Shown here one piece after another: positions 37,201-46,601 of a stretch of DNA of 64,000 nt. Within the stretch, counting starts at the first letter, position 1, and the number at the start of each line of letters is the position of its first letter. A model generated the notes under the pieces. The model worked only from the letters and a program-made list of their open reading frames with translations, did not search any database and was not told the origin of the DNA. Source of the stretch: JBFHIJ01 sp963678775 (GTDB taxonomy: Bacteria; Bacteroidota; Ignavibacteria; Kapaibacteriales; UBA2268); NCBI GenBank assembly GCA_963678775.2, contig CAXXGR010000010.1:434001-498000 (forward strand). Direction: 5' to 3'. The position numbers and the translations under genes are program-made.

Positions 37201-39497
37201 TTTTTGTTTATAGCAGAATTTTCTATACTTGAAATTTTGATTTTAGCATTTGATGAGTTAACATCAGGGACAGTCCAAATATAAGACCCGGATTGTGCGG
37301 AGATGTTATTAACTATTACTGTAGAAGTGCTCCAGTTATCTATAGAATATTCAATCTTTACATTATCTACAAACGAAGCTGTCCAATTAATATTTATTTG
37401 GCTTTCAGCTTGAACATCTTGTCCCGGACCGGGAGATAAAATATTAATATCGGATATTTTGAAAGTATTATCAGATATATCAAATAGTGATGGATTTAAG
37501 ATATCAGATATCCTGATTAAAGCACTTCCTGATAATTGCGTTGGTGTCCAATTGTATTGATTAACGTCAGCACTGATTGCTGAAATAAGCGTGTTCCAAT
37601 TCGCACCGTTGTCATAAGAGGCTTCAATCTTTACATTGTCTACTATAGCATGTGACCATCGGATATTTACAGTTTGACCTAATTTATAAGAAACAGAAGC
37701 ATTAGGTTCCACTATAGAGATTTCTTCTGTCGCAGCAATGGAAATTTTATGAATATCATAAATATTTTGATAGGAATTATCTGATATTTTTAACCAAATA
37801 TTTCCGTTAATATTAGGAGTTGAGTTCCATGTAAAGGATGAATTAGAAGCAGGTGCACTTCCAATTTTTAACCAGTTAGTACTATCTCTGGAATAGTCAA
37901 TCCTTACGGTATCAATAAGACTCGAACTCCAAGATATTGGCAGTTGATAGTTAGGATTAACGACTGAACCATCGCTAGGATTCTGCACAAATAAATTCGC
38001 TAAAGTAAATTGTTCTGAAGTAGAAGTATTGGCAGAATTGCTACTATCTGTGGCTTTAATTCTACAAAAACTTGATGAAGAAAGAGGTGAGTTCCAAAAA
38101 AAGACACCTGAATTTGCAGGTATATTATTGGCAATAGAGTTCCAGGTAGTACCATCTATGGTATATTCTAAATTAAGAGTAGTAATATCATAGCTATTCC
38201 AAGTAATTTCAACATTCTTACCAGCTTGATATTTTGAATTGGTAGTAGGAGAAGTAATATTGATTTTATTTGTAGTCACTTCAAAATTGTTATCAGATAT
38301 ATCTCTAAGACCTATATTAAAATGATGTTGAATCTTTATCTGCATTTGTGTGCTGGCGATGTCAGGAATGTTCCAAGAATAAGACAAATTACTAAAACTG
38401 ACATTGCTAATAAAGTTCCAAGAAGTCCCATTATCAGAAGAGTAGAATATATCAATATTTTGATTATCCATATTTGCACCGTTCCAACTTATTTCAGCAT
38501 TTTTATCTGATGTATAAGTGGTATCTGAGTTAGGTGAGATTAAACTTAGTTGCATTAAGCTACCGGCAGCATTATTATCAGTTCGAACTGAACTACCGTT
38601 GGCGCCAACTATGTAAGTATAATCAGTGCTGGAATAATATATTGAATTGAGATTATTATTTCCGGAAATGCTTAATGATTTCCAAGTATTTCCACCATCA
38701 CTAGTAGATATAACAGTCCCATTTTCTCCGACTGCGGTGCCTGAAATATCATTTGTAAAATAGATAGACTTCAAATTGGAATTAGTATATTTAGTTAGAG
38801 TTGACCAAGTACTTCCACCATCTGAAGTTTTAAGTATTCTTCCATTATATCCGCAAGCGTAGCCAATAGTGGCAGTAGGGAAATTAACAGATTGGATATT
38901 ATCAGTTGTTCCTGTGCTTATTTTAGTCCAGCTATTACCCAAATTGGTACTTTTTATAATAGTTCCTAAATTACCTACCGCAACAATATTTGTCGAGGAA
39001 AGAAACTCAGCGTCATTTAATTCATGATTTGGGATATTTGCTAAGTCTAATAAACTATCTAAAGATGTCCAATTAATACCAGAATCATTTGAAAGAATTA
39101 CTGTTCTACCAGTTCCAACAATTACTGCATTACTTCCATTAAAGTCAATAGAATTAAAAGATTCCGTTTCGCCAGAAGTAATACTATTCCAGTTTGTACC
39201 TCCATTTGTGGTGCGATAAATACTACCACTGGTACCAACTACAAATAACTCATTAGTATCAATTATAGCAAAATCGTAAAAAGTTCGGGAACTGCTGATT
39301 TGAGATTTACCCCATGTAGTGCCATAATCAAAAGTATGATACAAATTGCCTAAGCTTGATGCAAAGCCAATTTGATTACCCGGCATAAATTTTATAGCAG
39401 ATAAATTATCATCTGTAATATTCATTTCTTGCCAAGCACCATAAGAAGTGAGTGGAAAAAATATAGCTATAAGGATACAAGCAATTATCTTTTGCAT
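34248..39497 (-). CDS. Giant secreted surface protein with Ycf48-like repeats, ten beta-sandwich repeats and a Por/T9SS C-terminal signal
   Basis: A 1749-residue protein. It opens with a signal peptide (MQKIIACILIAIFFPLTSYGA). Residues about 25-310 are Ycf48/BNR-like blades with recurring SxDGGxxW and TTNGGTNW. From about 320 to 1240 ten repeats of about 92 residues follow, each with a Trp in I-x-W, then (I/V)-x-I-x-YS-x-D-x-G-x-x-W, then Y-x-W-x-(V/I)-P and a closing IxD...ISD...F-x-I. From about 1246 a module starts HWTFTSHTG, with a related part near 1575. The final 75 residues (YPNPASDYLMI to HFTIVR) are a Por/type IX sorting domain. It is probably displayed on the cell surface as an adhesin or carbohydrate-binding protein. 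No catalytic site was seen. Confidence 0.85.
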   Translation of the reverse strand: MQKIIACILIAIFFPLTSYGAWQEMNITDDNLSAIKFMPGNQIGFASSLGNLYHTFDYGTTWGKSQISSSRTFYDFAIIDTNELFVVGTSGSIYRTTNGGTNWNSITSGETESFNSIDFNGSNAVIVGTGRTVILSNDSGINWTSLDSLLDLANIPNHELNDAEFLSSTNIVAVGNLGTIIKSTNLGNSWTKISTGTTDNIQSVNFPTATIGYACGYNGRILKTSDGGSTWSTLTKYTNSNLKSIYFTNDISGTAVGENGTVISTSDGGNTWKSLSISGNNNLNSIYYSSTDYTYIVGANGSSVRTDNNAAGSLMQLSLISPNSDTTYTSDKNAEISWNGANMDNQNIDIFYSSDNGTSWNFISNVSFSNLSYSWNIPDIASTQMQIKIQHHFNIGLRDISDNNFEVTTNKINITSPTTNSKYQAGKNVEITWNSYDITTLNLEYTIDGTTWNSIANNIPANSGVFFWNSPLSSSSFCRIKATDSSNSANTSTSEQFTLANLFVQNPSDGSVVNPNYQLPISWSSSLIDTVRIDYSRDSTNWLKIGSAPASNSSFTWNSTPNINGNIWLKISDNSYQNIYDIHKISIAATEEISIVEPNASVSYKLGQTVNIRWSHAIVDNVKIEASYDNGANWNTLISAISADVNQYNWTPTQLSGSALIRISDILNPSLFDISDNTFKISDINILSPGPGQDVQAESQININWTASFVDNVKIEYSIDNWSTSTVIVNNISAQSGSYIWTVPDVNSSNAKIKISSIENSAINKKVVFNIRQTLDLKLVSPIGGELLKTGNQYPLTWNFKNVSSLDIKYSLDSGATWSTVIDMIDASTSPYYWTIPDVSSQKCMIKISQSTDPSIYSISSYVFSISNARINLLSPNGGELWYINDTKEIQWDSKGIINLGIAYQMHPDSSWVTISSSEPASPSMKSNWDIPVIPSTHVKLKIFDTKNPGIYDISDAEFTIAGVKLTSLNDGEKLIFREKTQITWEAVEVTDVQISYSTDNGTNWQIIENSYNAESENYTWDAPYPPSDSCKLRIRDNQNSSLFDISDVNFSINGLLLENDLNGKELLVGTEYPISWLSQDVENIQIEYSTDRGNNWLTVISYTESDGTYSWLVPNTPAEYCKLKITDRDNHEVYDINIGTFNIIGTGINLITPNGKESWALGTQKIIKWSSVNIEYINIDISYNNGVTPVRIATAIPATTNEYIWTVSGAPSTECQIRITDADNSNLTTVSQSNFTITGGLFPPPQHWTFTSHTGKNANIILPTSVKPIVSGRAWSSGDALGVFYTDLSGNEKSAGFGIWDNGNLSVTVWGNNDQTTAKDGFEIEETYSLRLWDAQLGKEIRAKVSYSSGNSFFTDNGISIIGNMNAHEKMRIILEPAIWSMISSYILPADSKIDTVMKNVQSLELMKDELGDLYYPSQEINTISNWEVTNGYQIYVNQKDTLDIEGTLVNANNYPIAMEATKWYIISYLYNVPIPITTALSTIDSSIVLVKNDDGHIWYPAYGINQIGNMHPTEGYKIVLNEHNTLVYNSGNLIPKAAVQKEILNEVYEVTYKQTGSNCNIILNLLDFDSGDEFAIKTNNGMVVGSGINYNSKIAITAWGDNPNSSYIDGLISNEPCNLYYWSKEDNKEYHLQIEQYKDVLSGSIKTGKMPYISDAIYEVALSKSNITGIEESDFKVSCYPNPASDYLMINNGDFSKYEIHNMLGSLMQSGVIGNNYIDISNLTSGTYSLRMMSDNKETTLHFTIVR

Positions 39498-39509
39498 AAT
39501 TATCTCAAT

Positions 39510-42500
39510 CTATTTATTTATAATAAATTTTTCTATATAAGTTGTCTGAGAAATCTTCATTTTTATAAAATATATCCCATTATTAAGGAACTGTAAATCT
39601 ATAGAGCTCCTATGGTAATTATCGCTTGCTAGGGATTGAGTTCCAACGTAATCATATATTTTAAAGCTATTAATTGGCTTCGTTGAAAGTATTTGAGAGT
39701 TGGCTATAGAATAAATATCTTCTATATTTTCATCTTCAATAGAAGTATCGTCATATTCTAAAGTCAAGTAGAGTAATCTATCTTTCCAATACCTTAGAGA
39801 TTGAATGCTATTTTCTGAATCTGTGATATCTAATATATTTTGTACTATAGTAGACTGAACTGTATCATTTTCTACATCAAAAACTTCTATAGTTAGCTCG
39901 CTGTCCTCTAAAGCTCCATCTATATCGGAAGAAAAAATATTATCTCCCCATACAGAGATATATGCTCTACCATTTTGGATGATGCTACTACCTATAATAT
40001 CCTGTCCGGTTTTTATTGCTACTGATGATCCGTCTGCAGCGTCAGGGCAGTTTAATATTAATGACATGTAACTGCCTGTTAGACTATATTTAAGATCATA
40101 TTTGCTAGCTACTTGTTGGACTGCAGTACTGAAATTATTGTCAATAATATTATTGTAGTAGAAGTCAAAATCTTCGTAGGAATATACTTTATAAGCTTTT
40201 CCGGGAATTAGATATTGTAACTCATTAATATTAAACTGAGGAATCCATGCTATTCCTTTGTCATCTTTAACGCAAATAATTTTATCTGAATAATAATCAA
40301 ATGCAGATGCTACTGAACTGCTATCAGGTTTAAGATATGGGATTAAATTCCAGCCTTTATGGATACTTATTTTATAATCTAAAGGCTCAATATTGTAACC
40401 ATTCAACTTAGTTGTTTCGTTATTATCAGAATATAGTATTAAAGTTTTAGTCGGAGAAAATATTTGACTTAATGAGACATTCTGTCCCTCTGACGTAAAT
40501 ACATGATTCAACTCAAGTTTATGAGCGAACGGATTACATAATTCAAGATTAGTTGAAATATATTGTACTGAATTATTCTTTTGATAAATGTTTAATGTAT
40601 TAGGTTCCTGCGAACTTGTACCCTTAAATATTTTATCAGGCAAGAAATTATTTTTAACTTGATCTGAGTTTATAAGGACAAATTGTTCTGTACCTTTAAT
40701 TCCATCCCATACTTTATATCTGATAATTTCTTTTTGGCTAAAGCCTTCTTTTATCATAGAAGTAATATAATTATCACCCCAAATAGGAATAGCAATACTA
40801 CTATTCGGATTATATCGCGTGTAGCCTGCACAGCTGAGTGAGGTATCATTTACATAAAATACACCGATATACATACCTGAGTGTAAATCTAAACTATCTT
40901 GAAAATGTTTTGGGTCAAGTACTAATAAAGAATGCTCTCCGGTCTGTTTTTCAAAGTCCCAAGAATGGGGTGGAGCTAAAATCAAATCAGGTGTTATAAA
41001 CTCAAATTCTTCAGAATATTTCGAGTATAAAAAGGTATTGTCATGAGTTTTAACTCGCCATTTATAACGACCTGATTTAATATTATTTAATTTGAGTGTA
41101 TTTGATTTTGAGTAGGGGGTATCAAATAAAACACTGGTTGTGTCCTGCGAATCCCCTTCTTTTGATACATATATACTGTACGAGAGTGACATTGACTCTT
41201 TGTCAGATCCACTAGACCAACTCAACATTATAGAATTATCGTCTAATGAGAACGTAAGAGCAGAAGGAGGCTCCGGCTTCGAGTTAAGAACATAGGAGTT
41301 ATTTGCAAAAACAAAATAATCATTTCCCTCTTTTATCAGAAAATCATTATTGTAGCTATCAATATTGCAATAGTTGCAGTATGCAAAGCCTGCTTGAGGA
41401 TTTAAAGTATAAAAATCAAAGAAGGAAAAATTTACATATTCTTTAATTGAAATAGAATCCTTATAAGAAAATACAAAATCATAAAAGCCATTATTGCTTA
41501 GATCAACCAAATCAAAATTCACAATGCCTTGTTCCTTATGTAATGACATCCGAGTATAGTTATTTGACATTGAATAATTATATATGCAAGCTAAAGCTCC
41601 ATCATACTCTAGACTGACAATATCTTTAAATTGATCTGCATCTATATCTCTTACTTCAATTTTCTGAGGTGGAGCGAGAAAGTTTAATGTAAATTTTGTG
41701 ACAATTTCTGCTTCTTTGATAGACACAATCTGACCAATGGTATTATTGACAATCAGAAAATCATAACTTGCATCATTATCAAAATAGTCCTTGATAATTC
41801 TATCAAAATGTCCTGTTATTTGTATATTATTTACAGGCACAAATCCTGTTATAATATTTTGAAATATTTTGACATTTATATTTTGATTTTGACTAAAAGT
41901 TACTAGGTCAGAAGATAAATTATTATCATAGTCGAAGAAAAATACAGATTCTACATTCTCATCTAATGTTTGAGAAAATATGCTAAAACTATTGTTATCA
42001 TTGACTAATATTTGGACTTGTTTTGCTTTTGAAATTAAGACAAAATCTAAATCTCCATCATTGTCAAAATCAGCATAGTCGAAATTCTGATTAGATATTT
42101 CAGTTTCAAAAACCTTTTTATAGTTATTCCCTATATTTTCGAAGATGTAGAAGGTATTTTCATTTCTGATTGCTAAGTCTTGCCTCAAATCATCATTACA
42201 GTAGCAAGGTATAATCTGCATGATTGTACCATCAACCGGTAACAATACTTGTGCTTTAGAGAAAAGGGGAGCAGTTGTAAATGTGTTTTCTAAGCTCCAA
42301 GCACTCCAGCCTCGCTTGTTGCCTGCCTTTACTCTAATGTAATATTGAGTGTCATATTTAAGTCTGATATTTAGTGCCGAATTTAATGTAGTATCTAGAG
42401 TTGAATTGCTAAACGAAGCATTTTTAGAATATTCAAGTACATATTTATCCGCATTATCAATAGGAGACCACTCAATGTCAGCTAAAGTTGGAATATTTAC

Positions 42501-43928
42501 AGCATTATTTTTTGGATATATAATTGTGGGTGGTTCAGGCTTTGTGGTATCAAAAGTTTTAAACGAAAAAGTTTCTGACCAATTACTTTCACCTGCCATA
42601 TTTATACTTTTCGCTCTCCAGTAATATCTCTTTCCATTTTTTAAATTCCTGGCGATTGCAAATGTATCTACTAAGTTATCTTTAAAAGAAACTACTTGAG
42701 TAAATATAGAATCTTCTGCAATTTGGAAATGGAAAAGTTCGGCACTCTGAATATTATACCAAGAGCATTTTAGATTTGTAGGCATATCAGTTGAATTATC
42801 AGAAGGGAATTCTAATAATGGCTCATTAGGTGTTTGAGGTGCACAATCTTCTAAATAATTACTATAATCTATTAAGCCTACAGTAGTATTATCATTTTGA
42901 TCAAATATTTTTTTTGCTATTTCTGATTCTACAGTTGTACCCCAGCAGTTATATTGAGCTGAGATATTGCTTGTTGAAAAGTTTGAAACAACGATTGAGT
43001 TAGCAAGATTTGGTTCTCCGAATGTGTTGTACCCTTTTGAACTTGTAAAACCACCGCCTATATCTGCTAAACCTGTTTTCTTGATAATTATTGCGTATCT
43101 GTTAAAATCTTGGAAATTGCAATATTCAATTGAAGCGGAGCCTTTAACAATGTTTATGCCTGCATAAGAAGAAAGCTGAGAAGTCCCAAAATTGCTAAAA
43201 TTGCAAAAACTGAAAGTTGATTGATCCAATAAATCAGACTCTATTGATATTCCGCCCCATGATCCATTAGCTGCATTAGTAAAGTTGATATAGTTATTGA
43301 AATGTGCTTTAGCTATTATACTTCCTTTGCAAATAATATCAATGTTAGGATTAATATAAATATTAGTTCCGGGTTCTATACTAAAAGTGGCACCTGAAGG
43401 AACTATAAAGTCATTATTGATAATGTAATTAACATCATTTGACTTAAGCGAAAGATTTTCAAACTCAAAAGGAGATAATTCAACTTTATCAAAAGAGCAT
43501 TGATCAAATCGAATATTATTTAAAGATGGAACAATCTCGGATTTAATTATAATAGGGGGATGGTATGAGTTGCCACCTGAACTAAGCTTTACATTCGAGA
43601 GAAAAGATGTATCTTGCTTATTACCTGCATAAAATATTATACTACCCCAATTAGAATTTTCAGCGCTAAATATGATTTCTTCTAATCCATTTGCATTAGC
43701 AAAAATAGAGCCCAAAACTGTAATATTTTTATTGTCAGATATGATAATTTCTACACCGGCTTCTATTGTTAGCTGAACATTTTTACTGATAACTAAATCC
43801 GTAGATACATAATATGGAGAATCAGTCTTAGACAAAGTTCTGTCGCTCGAAACAACACCAGTTAAAGGAGTCGCTTCGAGGTAAAACAACTGAGATAACA
43901 TTATCAATATTATATAAATGTTTTTCAT
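39510..43928 (-). CDS. Giant secreted surface protein: beta-helix, FN3-like and FG-GAP-like regions with a Por-type C-terminus
   Basis: About 1472 residues from ATG 43928 (MKNIYIILIMLSQLFYLEA, a signal peptide); an ATG at 43943 is in frame but adds only five residues. About 20-340 is right-handed beta-helix-like with LTIEAGVEIIIS and FSIEPGTNIYINP turns. About 370-560 holds two fibronectin-III-like domains (SWYNIQSAELFHFQI, NADKYVLEYS). About 570-890 has integrin-like FG-GAP/VCBS calcium motifs, for example DFDNDGDLDFVLIS. About 984 begins SWDFEKQTGEHSLLVL and about 1277 KYDLKYSLTGSYMSLIL, modules that also occur in the adjacent giant protein. The C-terminus (YDYVGTQSL to KFIINK) resembles a sorting domain. 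It lies 12 bp upstream of the other giant gene, likely in one transcript. Confidence 0.82.
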   Translation of the reverse strand: MKNIYIILIMLSQLFYLEATPLTGVVSSDRTLSKTDSPYYVSTDLVISKNVQLTIEAGVEIIISDNKNITVLGSIFANANGLEEIIFSAENSNWGSIIFYAGNKQDTSFLSNVKLSSGGNSYHPPIIIKSEIVPSLNNIRFDQCSFDKVELSPFEFENLSLKSNDVNYIINNDFIVPSGATFSIEPGTNIYINPNIDIICKGSIIAKAHFNNYINFTNAANGSWGGISIESDLLDQSTFSFCNFSNFGTSQLSSYAGINIVKGSASIEYCNFQDFNRYAIIIKKTGLADIGGGFTSSKGYNTFGEPNLANSIVVSNFSTSNISAQYNCWGTTVESEIAKKIFDQNDNTTVGLIDYSNYLEDCAPQTPNEPLLEFPSDNSTDMPTNLKCSWYNIQSAELFHFQIAEDSIFTQVVSFKDNLVDTFAIARNLKNGKRYYWRAKSINMAGESNWSETFSFKTFDTTKPEPPTIIYPKNNAVNIPTLADIEWSPIDNADKYVLEYSKNASFSNSTLDTTLNSALNIRLKYDTQYYIRVKAGNKRGWSAWSLENTFTTAPLFSKAQVLLPVDGTIMQIIPCYCNDDLRQDLAIRNENTFYIFENIGNNYKKVFETEISNQNFDYADFDNDGDLDFVLISKAKQVQILVNDNNSFSIFSQTLDENVESVFFFDYDNNLSSDLVTFSQNQNINVKIFQNIITGFVPVNNIQITGHFDRIIKDYFDNDASYDFLIVNNTIGQIVSIKEAEIVTKFTLNFLAPPQKIEVRDIDADQFKDIVSLEYDGALACIYNYSMSNNYTRMSLHKEQGIVNFDLVDLSNNGFYDFVFSYKDSISIKEYVNFSFFDFYTLNPQAGFAYCNYCNIDSYNNDFLIKEGNDYFVFANNSYVLNSKPEPPSALTFSLDDNSIMLSWSSGSDKESMSLSYSIYVSKEGDSQDTTSVLFDTPYSKSNTLKLNNIKSGRYKWRVKTHDNTFLYSKYSEEFEFITPDLILAPPHSWDFEKQTGEHSLLVLDPKHFQDSLDLHSGMYIGVFYVNDTSLSCAGYTRYNPNSSIAIPIWGDNYITSMIKEGFSQKEIIRYKVWDGIKGTEQFVLINSDQVKNNFLPDKIFKGTSSQEPNTLNIYQKNNSVQYISTNLELCNPFAHKLELNHVFTSEGQNVSLSQIFSPTKTLILYSDNNETTKLNGYNIEPLDYKISIHKGWNLIPYLKPDSSSVASAFDYYSDKIICVKDDKGIAWIPQFNINELQYLIPGKAYKVYSYEDFDFYYNNIIDNNFSTAVQQVASKYDLKYSLTGSYMSLILNCPDAADGSSVAIKTGQDIIGSSIIQNGRAYISVWGDNIFSSDIDGALEDSELTIEVFDVENDTVQSTIVQNILDITDSENSIQSLRYWKDRLLYLTLEYDDTSIEDENIEDIYSIANSQILSTKPINSFKIYDYVGTQSLASDNYHRSSIDLQFLNNGIYFIKMKISQTTYIEKFIINK

Positions 43929-44104
43929 AAATAGAGTTAGCATATATTACACTATACATCGGATTGTTCAATAAAAAATTGAGCCAAAGAATTGAGAGTC
44001 GGTTCTAATCTATGTAAGATATTGATAATGATAAAGATAAGCCTATATAAGGAATCGGACACTTCTATAAATACTTGAGTAATATACACCATTATCACAA
44101 TATC

Positions 44105-44122
44105 ATGGTCTATTTTGACCAT
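44105..44122. repeat. Short inverted repeat in the divergent gap
   Basis: ATGGTC and GACCAT flank TATTTT in the 273-bp gap between the giant surface protein and the sensor-kinase gene. The position would suit a regulator site for the divergent genes, but a 6-bp arm is short. Confidence 0.25.
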
Positions 44123-44216
44123 AGACCTACTAATAAACAGCTGCTTAACACAAGGCTTATCCATGCTTAACACTGATTTCGTAATATTGTATGTCTACTA
44201 AATACCGGAGTTTCAG

Positions 44217-46601
44217 TTGGAAAAGTTACGTAATTCTTTGTATGGTAAAATGTTAATATTGGCGGTTTCGTTAGAGGTACTTCTTATCGTAATAGCTTTG
44301 ATAGGCTTTACGGTAGTCAATATACAAAATGAGCGAGATACATTTAGAAAAGTAGAAACTTTGCTGCTAAAAAACTATCAAAATCGACATGAATTCTCAT
44401 TGTCAAGGGATATTAAACAAAGAAGAGCATTTGAAGAGAACCATAATAAAATTGTAACAATTTTAAATAACTCAGAAACTAAATCGAAAATCAATATACT
44501 TGAAATAAAAGTAGAGCGCTATAAAAAACTATATGACGAATATACTAATAAGATGACCATTCGAGGACTGAACGAAGACTCTGGCTTAGAAGGCAAATTT
44601 AGAGTAAGTGTACATAATATTGAAGATATCATTAAATCTATAAATAACTACAAACTTATGATGTATATGCTCCAAGCGAGACGAAGTGAGAAAGATTACA
44701 TCATGAGAAGGCATGATAAATATATTACCAAAGTGTACTCTGCGGTTGACAAACTAATTACAGAATCAGAAAATACAAACAATAGTAAAATGGCTCATCT
44801 TCAAAAATTAGCTAAAGATTATAAATATAACTTTGACCAACTTGTAGTTGTATTTCAAGACCTTGATAATCTTGAAAATAAATTGACACAACTTGAAAAA
44901 TCTTTAGAAATTGAAATCAATAATATAGTTTCAGAACAAGATTTATTAGCAGATAATAGTCAGAGAATTCAATATTCTGCAATTGGCTTTACTTTGTTAA
45001 TTGGAATCTTTTTGTCAATGTTTATAGCACGTACAATAGTCAAACCTGTCAGAATGCTGCAAAAGGCTGCTTCCTCTATTGCAAAAGGGAACTATGATAC
45101 TCAAGTAGAGGTTTATACTAAAGATGAGGTTGGTACTCTTGCCACGCTGTTTAACAGTATGGCTCAGAATATAAAAATATCCAATGATACAATTATTGAA
45201 CAACAAAAAGAAGTAGAGATTATAAATACAGAGTTGTCTGAATTGACTCTTGATTTGCAATCCTCAATAGATAATATAAGTCTGTTATCAGAAATAGGCA
45301 AGTCTATTACGACAGCCATCACGTATGATAACATATTTAATCAGTTATATAAACATCTCGGATCAATTACTCAGTCATCAACATTTGCTATTGGGTTGTT
45401 TGATGAGGCAAAGGAAACTATTAATTATCGACTGGTGATTTCGAACTCTATACGTAAGGATAATTACGAAGTAGATATGACCCAAGGAAATAGACTTGAT
45501 GTTATTTGTATGACATTTGGGCAGGAAATAATAATAGATGATTTTGATGAAAAAATAAGTGATTTATCAACATACTCTGAATTTATAGACGAGAAGGCCA
45601 TTGAAGTAATGGATCCCAAAACAAAATCTTGTTTCTATTTGCCTATTTCTTATAATTCAAAAATTATTGGCTTGATATCAATAGAGGACTCTAAAAAACA
45701 AGCATTTAGCGGTTACCAATTAGAAATGCTGAGAAATCTTGCTTCATATATAGCAATTGCAATCCAGAATGCTATTTCTTATGAAGCAATAAAACGATCA
45801 AACGAAGTCCTGAAAAAAACACAAAAGCAATTAATCCAAGCCGAAAAAATGGCTTCTCTCGGACAATTAACTGCAGGAATTGCGCATGAAATCAAGAACC
45901 CTCTCAATTTTATAAAAAATTATGCAGAGGGCACTGTAGAACTTTGGCAAGACTTTTTGAATGATGTGAAAGATAATGAAAACAACACTCATGAGCTGAT
46001 AGAAGAAATTGCTGATGACATTACTACATACCTAGAGACTATACAAAAAAATAGTAGCAGAATTGATAATATTATTAAATCCATGATGAACCATTCCAGG
46101 GAGTCAGCGGGTTATAAAGAAGACACAAATATATATAATTTTTTAGAAGACAATGTTGATTTAGCTTATAAGGGATTCAGAACTCAGCATAATGAGTTTC
46201 ACGTAGAAATAAAAAATCATTCTGATAACTTAAACGAATGTATTCCTATCTTACAGCAAGATTTCAGCAGAGTAATTACAAATATAATTGATAATTCTTG
46301 CTACGCACTCATGAAAAAGTATGCTATAGAAGGTGATTCATTTAGGCCTATAATAGACGTTTCATCTAAAAGCATAGGTGATAATGTTGAGATAAGACTT
46401 AGAGATAATGGAACAGGTATTCCTAAAGACAAACTGGATAAGATATTTAATCCTTTCTATACTACAAAACCTACTGGAGAAGGGACAGGCTTAGGGCTTT
46501 CTCTAAGTTTTGATGTTATTCAGTCTCACGGTGGCTCACTCGAAGTTGATAGTATAATTGATGAATACACAGAATTTATAATCAAACTACCAAAAGCATG
46601 A
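44217..46601 (+). CDS. Transmembrane sensor histidine kinase with HAMP and GAF domains
   Basis: A 794-residue kinase. A first membrane helix spans about residues 12-34, an all-helical extracytoplasmic sensor about 35-245, a second membrane helix about 250-272, HAMP about 272-325, and GAF about 355-525. HisKA has His557 in GIAHEIKNPLNF, and HATPase has NIIDNSCYAL, DNGTGIPKDKLDKIF and GEGTGLGLSLS. The start is TTG at 44217, supported by GGAG 6 nt upstream and by an N-terminal membrane helix directly after it. It overlaps the next gene by 4 nt (ATGA). The signal is unknown; the helical sensor resembles those of chemoreceptor-like kinases. Confidence 0.9.
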   Translation: MEKLRNSLYGKMLILAVSLEVLLIVIALIGFTVVNIQNERDTFRKVETLLLKNYQNRHEFSLSRDIKQRRAFEENHNKIVTILNNSETKSKINILEIKVERYKKLYDEYTNKMTIRGLNEDSGLEGKFRVSVHNIEDIIKSINNYKLMMYMLQARRSEKDYIMRRHDKYITKVYSAVDKLITESENTNNSKMAHLQKLAKDYKYNFDQLVVVFQDLDNLENKLTQLEKSLEIEINNIVSEQDLLADNSQRIQYSAIGFTLLIGIFLSMFIARTIVKPVRMLQKAASSIAKGNYDTQVEVYTKDEVGTLATLFNSMAQNIKISNDTIIEQQKEVEIINTELSELTLDLQSSIDNISLLSEIGKSITTAITYDNIFNQLYKHLGSITQSSTFAIGLFDEAKETINYRLVISNSIRKDNYEVDMTQGNRLDVICMTFGQEIIIDDFDEKISDLSTYSEFIDEKAIEVMDPKTKSCFYLPISYNSKIIGLISIEDSKKQAFSGYQLEMLRNLASYIAIAIQNAISYEAIKRSNEVLKKTQKQLIQAEKMASLGQLTAGIAHEIKNPLNFIKNYAEGTVELWQDFLNDVKDNENNTHELIEEIADDITTYLETIQKNSSRIDNIIKSMMNHSRESAGYKEDTNIYNFLEDNVDLAYKGFRTQHNEFHVEIKNHSDNLNECIPILQQDFSRVITNIIDNSCYALMKKYAIEGDSFRPIIDVSSKSIGDNVEIRLRDNGTGIPKDKLDKIFNPFYTTKPTGEGTGLGLSLSFDVIQSHGGSLEVDSIIDEYTEFIIKLPKA

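Noticed and set aside
43952..44173. 73-codon minus-strand frame between the giant surface protein and the sensor kinase
   Set aside because: No recognisable product and it fills the likely divergent promoter region, including the small inverted repeat. Treated as non-coding.
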